Source: Caulobacterales bacterium
Lineage (GTDB): Bacteria; Pseudomonadota; Alphaproteobacteria; Caulobacterales; Aquidulcibacteraceae
Assembly (NCBI GenBank): GCA_017303355.1
Contig: JAFLCU010000010.1
Span: 1-64,000 of the forward strand
DNA length: 64,000 nt
Direction of reading: 5' to 3'
Under the pieces are notes generated by a model that had not been told where the DNA came from, did not search any database, and was given only the letters and a program-made list of their open reading frames with translations. Position numbers and translations under genes: made by a program. Of this stretch, positions 1 to 8,370 are shown piece after piece. Numbering within the stretch: position 1 is the first letter of the stretch; each line of letters opens with the position of its first letter.

Positions 1-1041
1 GGCGCCAGCGCGGCGTGCGGCCACCGCGATCGCGGCGGCGAGCGCGAGCGTCACGAGCGCGCCGGCGCCGGCCAACACGATCGAGTTCACGAACGGGCCG
101 GCGATATCCTCGACATTGGCGTGCAGCAGCGCCAAGCGTCCAAGCCAAGCCAGCGGCAGAAGCGCGCCGAGCACCACGAGCGCCACGCAAAACGCAGTGG
201 CGAGCCAGCCCGCCATCGGCGCCAGCGTGTAGCGCGGCAGCGGCCGCCAGCGCGTGGAATCGCCCGCATAGGACGCGCTTCCGCGCGCCCAACGTTCAGC
301 CAGCAGAAAAGCGATCGCGGCGACCAGCAGTACAGCAGCGATTTGCAGCGCCGCATCGGTGCTACCGTGCGCGTACCAAGCGCGGAAGATCGCGGTGGAG
401 AGCGTGGTCAAGCCAAAGTGCTGCGCCGCGCCGTAATCAGCGGCGATCTCCATGCACGCAAGCGCGCCGCCAGCGGCGATCGCTGGGCGTGCGAGCGGCA
501 GCGCCACGCGCCAGAACACGTCGCGCGGTTGCGCGCCAAGCATCCGCGCGGCTTCGATCGCGCACGAGGATTGGCTGACGAACGCGGCGCGCGCGGCGAG
601 ATAGACGTACGGATAAAGTCCGATCGTATAGATGAAGGCCGCGCCCCAGAAGCCTTCGACGCGATAGGGAATGAGCCCACCCGCCCAGGTGAGGCTCGTG
701 TAGGAATACGCGAGGATGTAAGAGGGCGCCGCCAGCGGCAGCACCAAAAGCCACGCGAGCGCGCCGCGTCCGGGAAAAGCGCAGAGGCTGACAAGCCACG
801 CCGCGCCCGCGCCGCAGACGATGGCGCCGGCGCCTCCCGCGAGCATCAGCAGCGCCGTGCCAATCGCGCCATCGCGCAGCAATGCGGCGCCAAAATCAAC
901 GCCTTCATTCGGGCGAAGTGAAAGCCCCAGCACCGCCAGCGCCGGCGCTACGCAGATCGCCAGCGCCAAAGCCGCCGCGAGCGCCACGCCATCGGGGCGC
1001 AGCGCTCGCTTCGGTTGAATTGAGGTGTCCGCGGTCGTCAT
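1..1041 (-). CDS. Ferric-iron ABC transporter permease (partial, runs off left edge)
   Basis: Inner-membrane permease of a ferric-iron (FbpB/SfuB-type) importer. From the ATG at 1041 the frame stays open for 347 codons to base 1, so the C-terminal part lies outside the window. The translation is a chain of hydrophobic segments (near residues 22-42, 57-85, 95-118, 132-150) with an EAA-type cytoplasmic loop at about residues 163-182 (EAARMLGAQPRDVFWRVALP), which contacts the ATPase. Permeases of this family usually carry two such domains in more than 500 residues, so about one and a half are visible. It lies 28 bp downstream of the binding-protein gene on the same strand, as expected for a binding protein-permease operon. 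The family call is firm; the substrate is inferred from the neighbour. Confidence 0.85.
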   Translation of the reverse strand, partial: MTTADTSIQPKRALRPDGVALAAALALAICVAPALAVLGLSLRPNEGVDFGAALLRDGAIGTALLMLAGGAGAIVCGAGAAWLVSLCAFPGRGALAWLLVLPLAAPSYILAYSYTSLTWAGGLIPYRVEGFWGAAFIYTIGLYPYVYLAARAAFVSQSSCAIEAARMLGAQPRDVFWRVALPLARPAIAAGGALACMEIAADYGAAQHFGLTTLSTAIFRAWYAHGSTDAALQIAAVLLVAAIAFLLAERWARGSASYAGDSTRWRPLPRYTLAPMAGWLATAFCVALVVLGALLPLAWLGRLALLHANVEDIAGPFVNSIVLAGAGALVTLALAAAIAVAARRAGA

Positions 1042-1069
1042 AGATCGCCCGCTTGTAGCGCGCGCGGGC

Positions 1070-2101
1070 TCAGCGCCAACCGACTTCTTCGAAAATACGC
1101 GCAGCTTCGGCCTGATGGCGACCCAGGGCGTCCAGCGGAATGTCTTCTTCCTTGAACGCGCCCAACTCGGCTAAGCCCGGGGCCGGCGCGATCTCCGGCC
1201 GGATCGGGTATTCGACATTGAGCGGCGTCAGCAGCGTCTGCGCTTCGTCGCTGATGAGGTATTCCATCAATTGGATGGCGCGGTCGCGGCGCTTGGCGTG
1301 GGCGGTGACGCCCGCGCCGGAGATGTTCACGTGCGTGCCCGCGCCTGCTTGGTCGGGGAAGATCATGCCGACCTTCTCGACGACCTCGCGATCGGTGGGG
1401 TCTTGCGACTGCATCAGGCGGAAGAAATAATAATGATTGCAGATCGTCGCCTGCGCTTCGCCGGCAGCGACGGCCTTGATCTGATCCGTGTCGCTGCCTT
1501 GGGGATCGCGCACGAAATTGGCGCGCACGCCCGCGGCCCACGCACGTGCATTCTCCGCGCCCAAACGCTCGATGCGTGAGGCGAGCGTGGAAAGCTGATA
1601 GGTGTTGGTGGAGCTGCGCATTACGATCTGGTTGCGGAAGCGCGGCGTCGCCAGCGCATCATAGGTGGCGACTTCCTCCGGGCGGACGGCATCTTTGCGG
1701 TAAATGATCACGCGCGCACGCTTGGTGAAGCCCCAGAAGGCGCCGTCTGGATCGCGCAGCCGCGCCGGCACGCCGGCCTCGAGCGCGGGCGTCGTGACGT
1801 TCTGCAGAAGGCCCGCATCCTTGATGCGCCAGAGATTGCCTGCGTCGGCGGCGACCACGAGGTCGGCTTCAGTCGCGTCGCCCTCGGCGCGCAGACGTTC
1901 CAGCAATTGCTCGGCGTTCGCTGGCAGCACGCGCACTTCGACGCCGGTGGCTTCGGTGAAGGCGTTGTAGAGCAGGCGATCGGCGTCGTAATGGCGCGCG
2001 GAATAGACGTTGACGAAATTCTCTTCGCCGCCGGGCGTGCAGGCCGAGAGAGCGGTGGCGGATGCGCCCAGCGCGAAGGCGCGGCGGCTCAAATTGAACA
2101 T
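1070..2101 (-). CDS. Fe(3+) ABC transporter substrate-binding lipoprotein (FutA/FbpA-like)
   Basis: Periplasmic ferric-iron binding protein of 343 residues. The N-terminus has an RR-containing signal ending in the lipobox LSAC (Cys21), so it is probably membrane anchored. The motif NVYSARHYDAD (Tyr33, Tyr38) and the adjacent Tyr224-Tyr225 pair (CNHYYFFR) match the tyrosine iron ligands of FutA/IdiA/FbpA proteins. Length is normal for the family. The gene precedes the permease at 1-1041, and a 17-bp palindrome lies just upstream, pointing to iron-responsive control. Confidence 0.9.
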   Translation of the reverse strand: MFNLSRRAFALGASATALSACTPGGEENFVNVYSARHYDADRLLYNAFTEATGVEVRVLPANAEQLLERLRAEGDATEADLVVAADAGNLWRIKDAGLLQNVTTPALEAGVPARLRDPDGAFWGFTKRARVIIYRKDAVRPEEVATYDALATPRFRNQIVMRSSTNTYQLSTLASRIERLGAENARAWAAGVRANFVRDPQGSDTDQIKAVAAGEAQATICNHYYFFRLMQSQDPTDREVVEKVGMIFPDQAGAGTHVNISGAGVTAHAKRRDRAIQLMEYLISDEAQTLLTPLNVEYPIRPEIAPAPGLAELGAFKEEDIPLDALGRHQAEAARIFEEVGWR

Positions 2102-2124
2102 CGGAGGAGACTCCCAGCCAAAAC

Positions 2125-2141
2125 TTGCGAATTATTCGCAA
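2125..2141. promoter_or_regulatory. Putative Fur-family operator upstream of the iron-binding protein gene
   Basis: A perfect inverted repeat, TTGCGAA-TTA-TTCGCAA, lies 24 bp upstream of the ATG of the ferric-binding protein at 2101. Its AT-rich core in GC-rich DNA and its place before an iron-uptake gene fit an iron-responsive repressor site such as Fur. Binding by Fur rather than another regulator is inferred. Confidence 0.55.
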
Positions 2142-2256
2142 ATGCCCAGCAAAGGTCCGAAAGGTCAAGCCCAGGCGCACAGGGCCGCTTGACGCAGGGC
2201 GGGCGTCGCATCATGGTCCGCGCCCTTCGGACCCCCAGGTTTCCTGGCGGCGTTTC

Positions 2257-2331
2257 GGGCGCGTAGCTCAGCGGGAGAGCACTCCCTTCACACGGGAGGG
2301 GTCACAGGTTCAATCCCTGTCGCGCCCACCA
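2257..2331 (+). tRNA. tRNA-Val(CAC)
   Basis: A 75-nt cloverleaf. The acceptor stem GGGCGCG pairs with CGCGCCC (2321-2327), followed by A and an encoded CCA. The anticodon stem CTCCC/GGGAG encloses the loop TTCACAC, giving anticodon CAC (Val). The T-arm carries GGTTCAATCC. The serine recombinase gene overlaps its 3' half on the opposite strand, so this tRNA is probably the attachment site of the adjoining element. Confidence 0.95.
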
Positions 2332-3853
2332 TTGCCTGAATCGGCCCCAAAAACGGCTCTGAAATCCCCGCTAAAGCCTTGAACGGCAAAGACAAATGGG
2401 CGGTTCTAAAACCGGTCTCTCGATCGAATTCCAGGTGCTGGGCAAACGTTAGACGTAGGGCCAAACGCTTCTGCTCGATACGCTCCGAACTCCATAGTTT
2501 CATTGGGTTTTCTAGGAAGTTCATCGCGGTTCTAACAGCGGACTCGAAATTGAGCTTCGGCTTGTCCACGTGTTGCAGTTTCTCAGCGATTGCGAGCTTC
2601 TCCGCCTGCAAATGTTCGATGCGTTCTTCGTAGGCTTTGGCGACAGCGGCGCTTTCAGTATCAACGACGCGATCGAGTAATTGTTGGATCTGTCGATCCG
2701 CCGATGAGAGCGTTGTCTGCAGCGCCTTTGCGTCCGTATTGCTCGCGGCGATGCGAGCATTCCACGCATCTTCGAACATCTGGCGCGCGGCGCGAAACAC
2801 ACCGGCCGGCGGTTGAACGCTCGACATGATGACAGCGAACTTACCTTCCAGCGCGTCGCGCTTGATGGATCGTCCGTAGTGGGGGCAGCCCCGGTTGTAG
2901 CAGAAGTAATAGGGGTAATGCCGCTCGCGGCCCTTGGTCCAGCCCGCAGTCAGCATCGTGCCGCAGGTGCAGGCAACAAAGCCCCGCAGAGGGAAATCGG
3001 GATTGAAGTCGGCGCGCGCGGGCGCGCGTTTCTTTCCGGCCAAGCGATCCTGAATTGTGTTGAAGGTCTCGACGCTGATCAGTCCTTCGTGCACGCCCTG
3101 TCGCAGCGAGACGTTCCAATAAGGGGCGCTGACGAGCCCGGCATAGATCGCCCGCTTCAACATCTCTGTGACGCGCGGATTGTGGACCCGGCCTTTGCGA
3201 TCGCGCGGAAATTCCGGACGGCTTTCAAGGAAGCGTTGCACCTCGGCCTGGCTCTCGAAGCGACCGCACGCATAGCCTTCGAGCGCTTCACGCACGATCG
3301 ACGCCTCGGGCTCCTTCGGGAATAGAACGCGGCCGCTACGTTTGACCGAGCGATACTCGTAGCCAACAGGGGCCGCGGTGACGGCGTAACCACGTTCAAC
3401 CCGAGCGGTCATTTTCTGAATGGCTTGCCGTCGGAGCTGCTCGCGTTCGAGTTCGCCGCCGGCAACCGTGATGGTCTCATGGTGGCGCCCCTCCGGACTG
3501 TCCTCGAAACGGAAATTGGGGCTGTCGACCGAAGCGTTAAATGAGGCGAGACGATCGCGCAGCTCCCAGTAGAAGCGTGTTCTCCGGGCAAACCGCTTCA
3601 AGTCATCGAAGATGACGACGTAGCGCTTGCTTCGATGTTTCTTTAGGTGCTCGAGAACGCGCACCATGCCAGGGCGCTCCATATAGTCGCCATAGCCAGA
3701 CTTGCTGTCGGTATAGACAGCCTCGACCGACACGCCGAGCTTGGTAGCGTGCGCCCGACACAGGTGCTCCTGACTTCGGTTGCCGTCGCCATCAAGCTCT
3801 TGCTTCTGGCTCGACACGCGGCAGTAGATGATCGCGGCGTGTACTGGCTTCAT
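2288..3853 (-). CDS. Large serine recombinase (integrase of the element at tRNA-Val)
   Basis: Site-specific recombinase of 521 residues. The N-terminal resolvase domain starts IIYCRVSSQKQ, placing the likely nucleophile at Ser14. A Recombinase domain follows (about 165-280), then a zinc-ribbon (CTCGTML...CYNRGCPHYG, about 300-335) and a coiled-coil region with many Gln/Glu/Ala, the layout of large serine integrases. The last residues (GATGIEPVTPPV) are translated from the antisense strand of tRNA-Val, so the gene ends inside the tRNA. It is the first gene of a small mobilisable element with relaxase, ArdC and SSB. Integration at this tRNA is inferred from the overlap. Confidence 0.9.
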   Translation of the reverse strand: MKPVHAAIIYCRVSSQKQELDGDGNRSQEHLCRAHATKLGVSVEAVYTDSKSGYGDYMERPGMVRVLEHLKKHRSKRYVVIFDDLKRFARRTRFYWELRDRLASFNASVDSPNFRFEDSPEGRHHETITVAGGELEREQLRRQAIQKMTARVERGYAVTAAPVGYEYRSVKRSGRVLFPKEPEASIVREALEGYACGRFESQAEVQRFLESRPEFPRDRKGRVHNPRVTEMLKRAIYAGLVSAPYWNVSLRQGVHEGLISVETFNTIQDRLAGKKRAPARADFNPDFPLRGFVACTCGTMLTAGWTKGRERHYPYYFCYNRGCPHYGRSIKRDALEGKFAVIMSSVQPPAGVFRAARQMFEDAWNARIAASNTDAKALQTTLSSADRQIQQLLDRVVDTESAAVAKAYEERIEHLQAEKLAIAEKLQHVDKPKLNFESAVRTAMNFLENPMKLWSSERIEQKRLALRLTFAQHLEFDRETGFRTAHLSLPFKALAGISEPFLGPIQAMVGATGIEPVTPPV

Positions 3854-3877
3854 CGCAATTCCTCAGCCGACGCTTGG

Positions 3878-4207
3878 CTAGCGCGCTCCGAGGTTGGAAG
3901 ATACAGAGCGCTCGCCATCTTCGATTCTACTGGCATCGTTCGCAGAAGGCGAGGCCGGTCCAAGCACGAGACTGACGGCATCGACATTCCAGCCGAGGTC
4001 GACAAACCCGCACATGATTTTCCACAAGGCGCTCAAGAGTTCGTCCTGTTCAGCTTTGGTCATCCCGCTGCCGTCGAGATGATGGCGATAGTCGTCGGGT
4101 GTAAACGTCCCGAGCTTGGCCGACGGCGCGGCGGCGTCATTACTGGCGTCGTTCACGTCAACGACGGGCGGAGCAAAGTGCGCGGAGATGGACAAGCGAG
4201 CCTCCAT
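3878..4207 (-). CDS. Conserved hypothetical protein between relaxase and recombinase
   Basis: I do not recognise a function. The product is 109 residues from the ATG at 4207; the frame is open further upstream, but that extension is Arg-rich and looks non-coding. The middle (GTFTPDDYRHHLDGSGMTKAE) is acidic and helical and resembles small proteins that often sit between a relaxase gene and a recombinase gene in alphaproteobacterial elements. It lies 24 bp upstream of the recombinase start in the same direction, so co-transcription is likely. Confidence 0.6.
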   Translation of the reverse strand: MEARLSISAHFAPPVVDVNDASNDAAAPSAKLGTFTPDDYRHHLDGSGMTKAEQDELLSALWKIMCGFVDLGWNVDAVSLVLGPASPSANDASRIEDGERSVSSNLGAR

Positions 4208-4370
4208 GACGATGGAAGCATGTCGGCGGCGAAACGAGAGGAACGGGGCCGGAAACGTCGGGAAATGGTGTGCTCGCCCGATTGGAGAAGCTACGACTTG
4301 CAGGCCACGGCGTTGCGATCTTCCCACGCACCTACCGCCGCGCTGCTTTAGAGGACCGCCTTGCCAAGTG

Positions 4371-5579
4371 CTAGCGGTCTGGACCCGGCCCGCGAAGTAG
4401 CGTCGAGATCGATTTGCCGGCTTGTTGGCCGCGAGCAGCATCGATCGCGCGCGACTGCATCAGCGCTTTGCGAATGTCGAGATGGAGCTCCAGCGCCTTT
4501 AGGCCGTCGCGCCAGTTCGGTGCGAATTGAAGCACGTTACGCTTCACCTCGGTCGCTAGGCCCAGGCGTCGCAGTTCGTGCGCGCGGCCCTTAAGCGCGT
4601 CGGTGGCGGCCGGGTCGCCGTTTGGCGCCCGCAAGTCCGCGATGCGCACCCTGCCGTCCTTGTCCAGTTGATCAGCGATCCAGTGATCTAGCCGTGTCGG
4701 CCGATGCGCCCGCACCTCGCGGTGCAGTGCCAGCCGATCGTCTTCACGGGTGCGGTTGCCCAAGCGCTCGGTGGCGACATCGCGCGCGACTGACCGGAAC
4801 CCGTGCTGCACAAAGTCCCTTGGGATGATGAGATCCCGCCCGTCGCTGCGCACACCCCTGAGGATGATGTGCGTGTGCGGATTGTCCGAGTCCCAATGAT
4901 CGACGGCGACCCATTCGAGCTTCGTGCCTAGGGCCATCTCGGCGCGCCGCATGACCTCTCGTGTATAACTCCTAAGGTCGCCAAGTTTCGTCCCATTCTC
5001 GGGCGACAGGATCAGGCGAAAATGTCGGCGATCGCTCCGCGCCCAGGCAGCGGCTCGTTCGCCACCGTCTACGCCGGTGACGGTGGTGTCATAGAAAACA
5101 GAGTCCTCCGTGCGTCCGAGATATTTGCTGTGCGCCCGTGCCTTCGCCTCAGCGTGGTCAGGAGAAGCTTCATGCTCTCCCTGGTCGCTAATCTTGCCCG
5201 TGGGCGCAGCCGCATCACGAGCCACATAACGCGCATGCGCACGTAGGGCGGCGGCGCCGCCGCCGGCGTGATTGAAATAATGGATCTTCACGATGGCGCG
5301 TTGGCGTGGATCGAAGGCGCCGTGCGCACCCCGCGACGAGGTGCTCTTCGCAACGTCGCGCGATGATCCGATCAAGCTCGCGAGCTTCTTGCCGTAGCCT
5401 GCGCGCGTGGCGCCGCCCGAGGACTTGGCGCGGCCGTCTCGCTTGCCTTCGAGTATGTCGGCATTCAACGCGCGCGTGACGCCGAGTGATTTACCCGGCC
5501 GAAACACTTCAGCGCCGAACATGTCGCGCTTCAGTTTTCCGGCGCGAAAGAGTCGATTGATGCTTGGAGCTTCGATCAT
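4371..5579 (-). CDS. Relaxase/mobilisation nuclease, probably C-terminally truncated (VirD2-like, DUF3363 family)
   Basis: DNA-nicking relaxase of 402 residues. The HUH metal site is visible as DNPHTHIILRG (about residues 227-237), and a conserved stretch HARYVARD (about 115) holds a candidate catalytic Tyr. The C-terminal part (about 315-375) has the start of a DUF3363-type domain, but relaxases of this kind are usually 550-700 residues, so this copy seems cut short. No type IV secretion genes are nearby: the element could be mobilised only by a helper, if the enzyme works at all. The non-coding region 5580-6197 immediately upstream holds a large inverted repeat. Confidence 0.85.
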   Translation of the reverse strand: MIEAPSINRLFRAGKLKRDMFGAEVFRPGKSLGVTRALNADILEGKRDGRAKSSGGATRAGYGKKLASLIGSSRDVAKSTSSRGAHGAFDPRQRAIVKIHYFNHAGGGAAALRAHARYVARDAAAPTGKISDQGEHEASPDHAEAKARAHSKYLGRTEDSVFYDTTVTGVDGGERAAAWARSDRRHFRLILSPENGTKLGDLRSYTREVMRRAEMALGTKLEWVAVDHWDSDNPHTHIILRGVRSDGRDLIIPRDFVQHGFRSVARDVATERLGNRTREDDRLALHREVRAHRPTRLDHWIADQLDKDGRVRIADLRAPNGDPAATDALKGRAHELRRLGLATEVKRNVLQFAPNWRDGLKALELHLDIRKALMQSRAIDAARGQQAGKSISTLLRGPGPDR

Positions 5580-5961
5580 CGAGTGCGCTCAGCGTGGTGA
5601 GGTGCGCGCACCTCGTGCGCACCCTGCGATTATCGCGCGTACCTCGTATTTGCGCCAGTGATTGCAAGCGATTGGCGAAGGTGGTGGGGTTCTCTTTATC
5701 TTGCCTTCCACCCCACCTTCCTTCGAACTCTCACTCACACACACAATCGATCACGCTGAATCACGAAATCTCACGTCGCGAAGCAGGGTGGGCGGGTGGG
5801 TGTAGCGCCAGGGATGGAAGCCCAAAGGGCCGAGACCGAAAGGGCTCGGTTCACGACAGCCCGGTCGCCGACGAAGTCGGCGAGGCGCCCAAACGAACGC
5901 CAAACTCCAACACGAATCCCTGCGCGATTTGCACCTTTGACTCAAAGGGCGCCACAAGGCC

Positions 5962-6029
5962 GGCGGGTGGATTCATCCTCGCTCGGATTGTGCGAAATGC
6001 CGAGATCGGCGAGGACGAATCCACCCGCC
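5962..6029. repeat. 20-bp inverted repeat upstream of the relaxase gene (candidate oriT)
   Basis: Left arm GGCGGGTGGATTCATCCTCG (5962-5981) and right arm 6010-6029 are inverted copies with 19 of 20 matches, separated by 28 nt that contain a second short stem (CTCGG/CCGAG). The structure lies in the 618-bp gene-free stretch 5580-6197 between the relaxase (5579) and the isochorismatase-like gene (6198). Origins of transfer typically lie beside the relaxase gene and carry such inverted repeats. No nick site could be identified, so the oriT role is a hypothesis. I see no credible gene in the rest of this stretch. Confidence 0.6.
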
Positions 6030-6197
6030 AATTGGGTGACGTATCCTGACCGTCCAGCCCCTCCCGAAACAAAATATGGCCCGTCTCGCAGTCGAAAATT
6101 CCTGCGGTACGGGGGCTTGCGGGACCGGTCCGAAGGTCCACATCCTGTCGGAGAACCCAGTGGCCGCCGGGTCCTCAAGGCGACTAAGGCAATTTGC

Positions 6198-6857
6198 ATG
6201 TCAGCACTCACACGGTTTGAAGCGGATCAATGTACGGTCGTTTTTCTCGATCACACGCCCTCGCTATTTCCGGTCCATTCGATTGAACCGCTGAAGCTTG
6301 AGAACAATGTCCTTGGCCTCGCGAAAGTGGCGCGCGCGCTGGGGATGCCGGTCGTCATCTCGACCATTCAGTCGAAGGAAGCCGCTCTCGCCGATCCGCT
6401 GTTCAAGAAGCTCACGCGCTTCATCTATCCGGACGTCGTCATCGATGAGGACGACGTGATCGAGCGAACTACGTTCGATGCGTTGGGAAGCGAGCGTTTC
6501 CGTCGCGCTGTCGAAGAGACGGGCGAGCGGACGGGAATCAAGAAGCTCATCATGTGCGGTCTGTGGACCGAGACAAGCCTCCTGCAATCTGTGACGACCG
6601 CACGAAACCGCCGGCGCGACGTTGCGTTTGTCGAGGATTGCTCAGGCGGCGTTAGCGAACGATCGCATCAGGCCGCGATCCATAGAATGGTCCAGAGCGG
6701 GGCTATACCGGTCAGCTGGTGGTCGCTTATTGCTGAACTTTGCCCGGACACCGCGTCGGAGCAATACAGGAAGATCTATTCCATTGTGCGAGAGCACGCT
6801 GGCGTTGATCTGCCGCCGCACGTAGCGCCGGAACCGACGCCGGCGCCCTCTCGATGA
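6198..6857 (+). CDS. Isochorismatase-family (YcaC-like) hydrolase with Ser at the catalytic Cys position
   Basis: Cysteine-hydrolase fold protein of 219 residues, starting at the ATG at 6198; the longer upstream frame has no homology. The N-terminal VFLDHTPS carries the conserved Asp18. The motif CGLWTETSLLQSVTTA (about 120-135) corresponds to the G(x)xTExC nucleophile loop of YcaC-like enzymes, but the nucleophile position is Ser127 instead of Cys. The flanking VEDCSGGVSERSH and GAIPVSWWS are typical of the YcaC branch. Substrates are unknown for most of this branch, and the Cys-to-Ser change may alter or abolish hydrolysis. It is accessory cargo between relaxase and ardC. Confidence 0.8.
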   Translation: MSALTRFEADQCTVVFLDHTPSLFPVHSIEPLKLENNVLGLAKVARALGMPVVISTIQSKEAALADPLFKKLTRFIYPDVVIDEDDVIERTTFDALGSERFRRAVEETGERTGIKKLIMCGLWTETSLLQSVTTARNRRRDVAFVEDCSGGVSERSHQAAIHRMVQSGAIPVSWWSLIAELCPDTASEQYRKIYSIVREHAGVDLPPHVAPEPTPAPSR

Positions 6858-6892
6858 GCTGACGCTAGCGCCGTTGCGATGACGTGCTGGGA

Positions 6893-7837
6893 TCAATCCG
6901 AACCGACTGGCAGGGGCCCGGCTTCCTGCAAGAGCCAATCCACTGCGGCTTGCGCCTTGGCGCCCGCGGCCAGGAACGCCCGAGGCTCGTCGCGCAACAG
7001 CTCCAGCCAATTGGCGATGTAGCTGGCGTGGTCCTCGAGATGGAAGGGCGCCAAACCCGCCATCGCGCCGAGAATGGCTGCACCAAATTCGGCGCAGAGT
7101 TCCTCCCGCGCCCGCGCCTTCCGATCCGTGGCGTAGTCACCAAGCCGATCAAGCCGGCTCTTATGGCCTGTGAAGTGCACGCTCTCGTGAAGCAAAGTCG
7201 CGGCCCAATGCTGCTCCGAGAGGAAGGCTTCATGCGCTGGCATGTGCACCAAGTCGGTGACGGGCGCGTAGCACGCCATCGATCCACCGATGCGCACGCC
7301 AACGCCCGCGCGCGAAGTCCATTGCTCGATGGCGCCGGGCTCGGCTGCTAAGAGCGTTACTTCCCTCCCAAAGCCATCGGGCAGCGCGTCGATCTGATCG
7401 ACGTTGAACACATAGAAGAGCTTCAAGAAGCGGTAGACACGCGCGGTCTCGCCGGCATCTTCGGCAGCGGTCTTGCCCGCGTCCTTCTGTTTCGGCTTTG
7501 CCTGACCGTAGTAGATGACCGGACACGCTTTTTCGCCCTTGCGCACGTGCCCACCTAATTCAAGAGCTTGGCGAAAGGTGAGCCAGGTGCGTTTGGAGTA
7601 GCCGCGCGCAATCTGCGCGGCCCAGAGCAGCATCACGTTGGCGCCGCGATAGGGTTCGCCGGTTGATCGGAGCGGCAGGCCAGGCGTCAGCGCAAGGGCC
7701 TTTGCGTGGTCCCATGGCGCGCGCCACGGCATCACGCCGCGTTCAAGCATGCCGGAGATTTCGGCGGTGACGTGCGCCAGCGCGTCGTAAGCCGAGCGTC
7801 TCAGTGCAGTTTCGGGTTTTGAAAGCGCGGATTTCAT
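6893..7837 (-). CDS. ArdC-family antirestriction protein (ssDNA-binding domain plus zincin metallopeptidase)
   Basis: A 314-residue protein that on family grounds protects incoming single-stranded element DNA from restriction. The N-terminal half (about 10-130) is the ArdC ssDNA-binding domain (PWRAPW..., YRGANVMLLW). The C-terminal half is a zincin domain with the HExxH motif HESVH and a downstream Glu in ARAREELCAEFGAAIL. The start at 7837 is preceded by AGGA at a good distance; a GTG at 7864 lies inside a palindrome and is less likely. It is convergent with the isochorismatase gene and downstream of ssb, as in many mobile elements. Confidence 0.88.
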   Translation of the reverse strand: MKSALSKPETALRRSAYDALAHVTAEISGMLERGVMPWRAPWDHAKALALTPGLPLRSTGEPYRGANVMLLWAAQIARGYSKRTWLTFRQALELGGHVRKGEKACPVIYYGQAKPKQKDAGKTAAEDAGETARVYRFLKLFYVFNVDQIDALPDGFGREVTLLAAEPGAIEQWTSRAGVGVRIGGSMACYAPVTDLVHMPAHEAFLSEQHWAATLLHESVHFTGHKSRLDRLGDYATDRKARAREELCAEFGAAILGAMAGLAPFHLEDHASYIANWLELLRDEPRAFLAAGAKAQAAVDWLLQEAGPLPVGSD

Positions 7838-7856
7838 CGGTGTGTTCCTGAACCAG

Positions 7857-7884
7857 GCGCACACGCGCGTTCGCGCGTGTGCGC
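7857..7884. repeat. Perfect 13-bp palindrome between ssb and ardC
   Basis: GCGCACACGCGCG and its inverse complement are separated by only TT. The site overlaps the upstream end of the ardC leader, so it could be an operator or an RNA hairpin controlling ardC. No T-tract follows. Confidence 0.5.
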
Positions 7885-7897
7885 GATTGAAAGAGAG

Positions 7898-7919
7898 GAG
7901 CCGCCCGAAGGCGGCTCCG
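7898..7919 (-). terminator. Hairpin in the ssb-ardC intergenic region
   Basis: GGAGCCGCC-CGAA-GGCGGCTCC forms a 9-bp stem with a tetraloop, 18 bp after the ssb stop codon. It lacks a clear U-tract, so it may be a weak terminator or a processing/stability hairpin that lowers read-through into ardC. Confidence 0.4.
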
Positions 7920-7937
7920 AACGAGGTGAGGCGGTGC

Positions 7938-8297
7938 TTAAGCTGGCGCGTCGGCGGTCTGATCGGCCTTAGTCTTGGACTCAGACTTCGCTTTGGGCCG
8001 CGATAGACGCTGGTAGCGGGTGATCTCGAATGTGTTGTCGTAGATCTTCTGTTCGCCTTTGAGCCAGACGGTCGGAACGATGCGGCCCTCGAAGGTGACG
8101 CTGTCGCCCTTGTCGAGCTGGGTCAGCATCTCGGCGTTCAGATCAGCGTCGAACGACACGCAGCGGAGCCATTCGGTCTTGGTGTATTGGCCGTCGCGGC
8201 CTTCGGCCAAACGGTCTGCGGCGATCGAGATGCGGAGCGTCTTGGCTTTCAGTTCTTCGATCTTGCCGATGCGGCCCTGAGCAGTGAAGCGGAACAT
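7938..8297 (-). CDS. Single-stranded DNA-binding protein-like (OB fold) of the mobile element
   Basis: A 119-residue protein beginning MFRFTAQGRIGKI, with an OB-fold pattern and a lysine/acid tail (KAKSESKTKADQ). The mix TEWLRCVSFDADLNAEML and KGDSVTFEGRI is typical of SSB-like proteins carried by alphaproteobacterial elements beside ArdC; DUF736-type relatives are the alternative. The ATG at 8297 has AGGAGAG upstream; the longer frame to 8432 runs through a large hairpin and was rejected. Likely role: coating element ssDNA during transfer or replication. Confidence 0.75.
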   Translation of the reverse strand: MFRFTAQGRIGKIEELKAKTLRISIAADRLAEGRDGQYTKTEWLRCVSFDADLNAEMLTQLDKGDSVTFEGRIVPTVWLKGEQKIYDNTFEITRYQRLSRPKAKSESKTKADQTADAPA

Positions 8298-8370
8298 AGG
8301 TGTCTCTCCTGTTCGCCGGTGAGCTCCGGCGAGAAGCGCCGCGGGGCTCTCCCGCGATGGGCCGTGGGCT

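Noticed and set aside
121..921. A 266-codon plus-strand frame at the left edge.
   Set aside because: It is antisense to the permease, whose translation shows membrane helices and an EAA loop; the plus frame is low-complexity Arg/Ala/Gln.
5796..6197. Upstream in-frame extension of the isochorismatase-like protein by 134 codons.
   Set aside because: The extension is basic, crosses the large inverted repeat and has no similarity; the ATG at 6198 starts the conserved fold.
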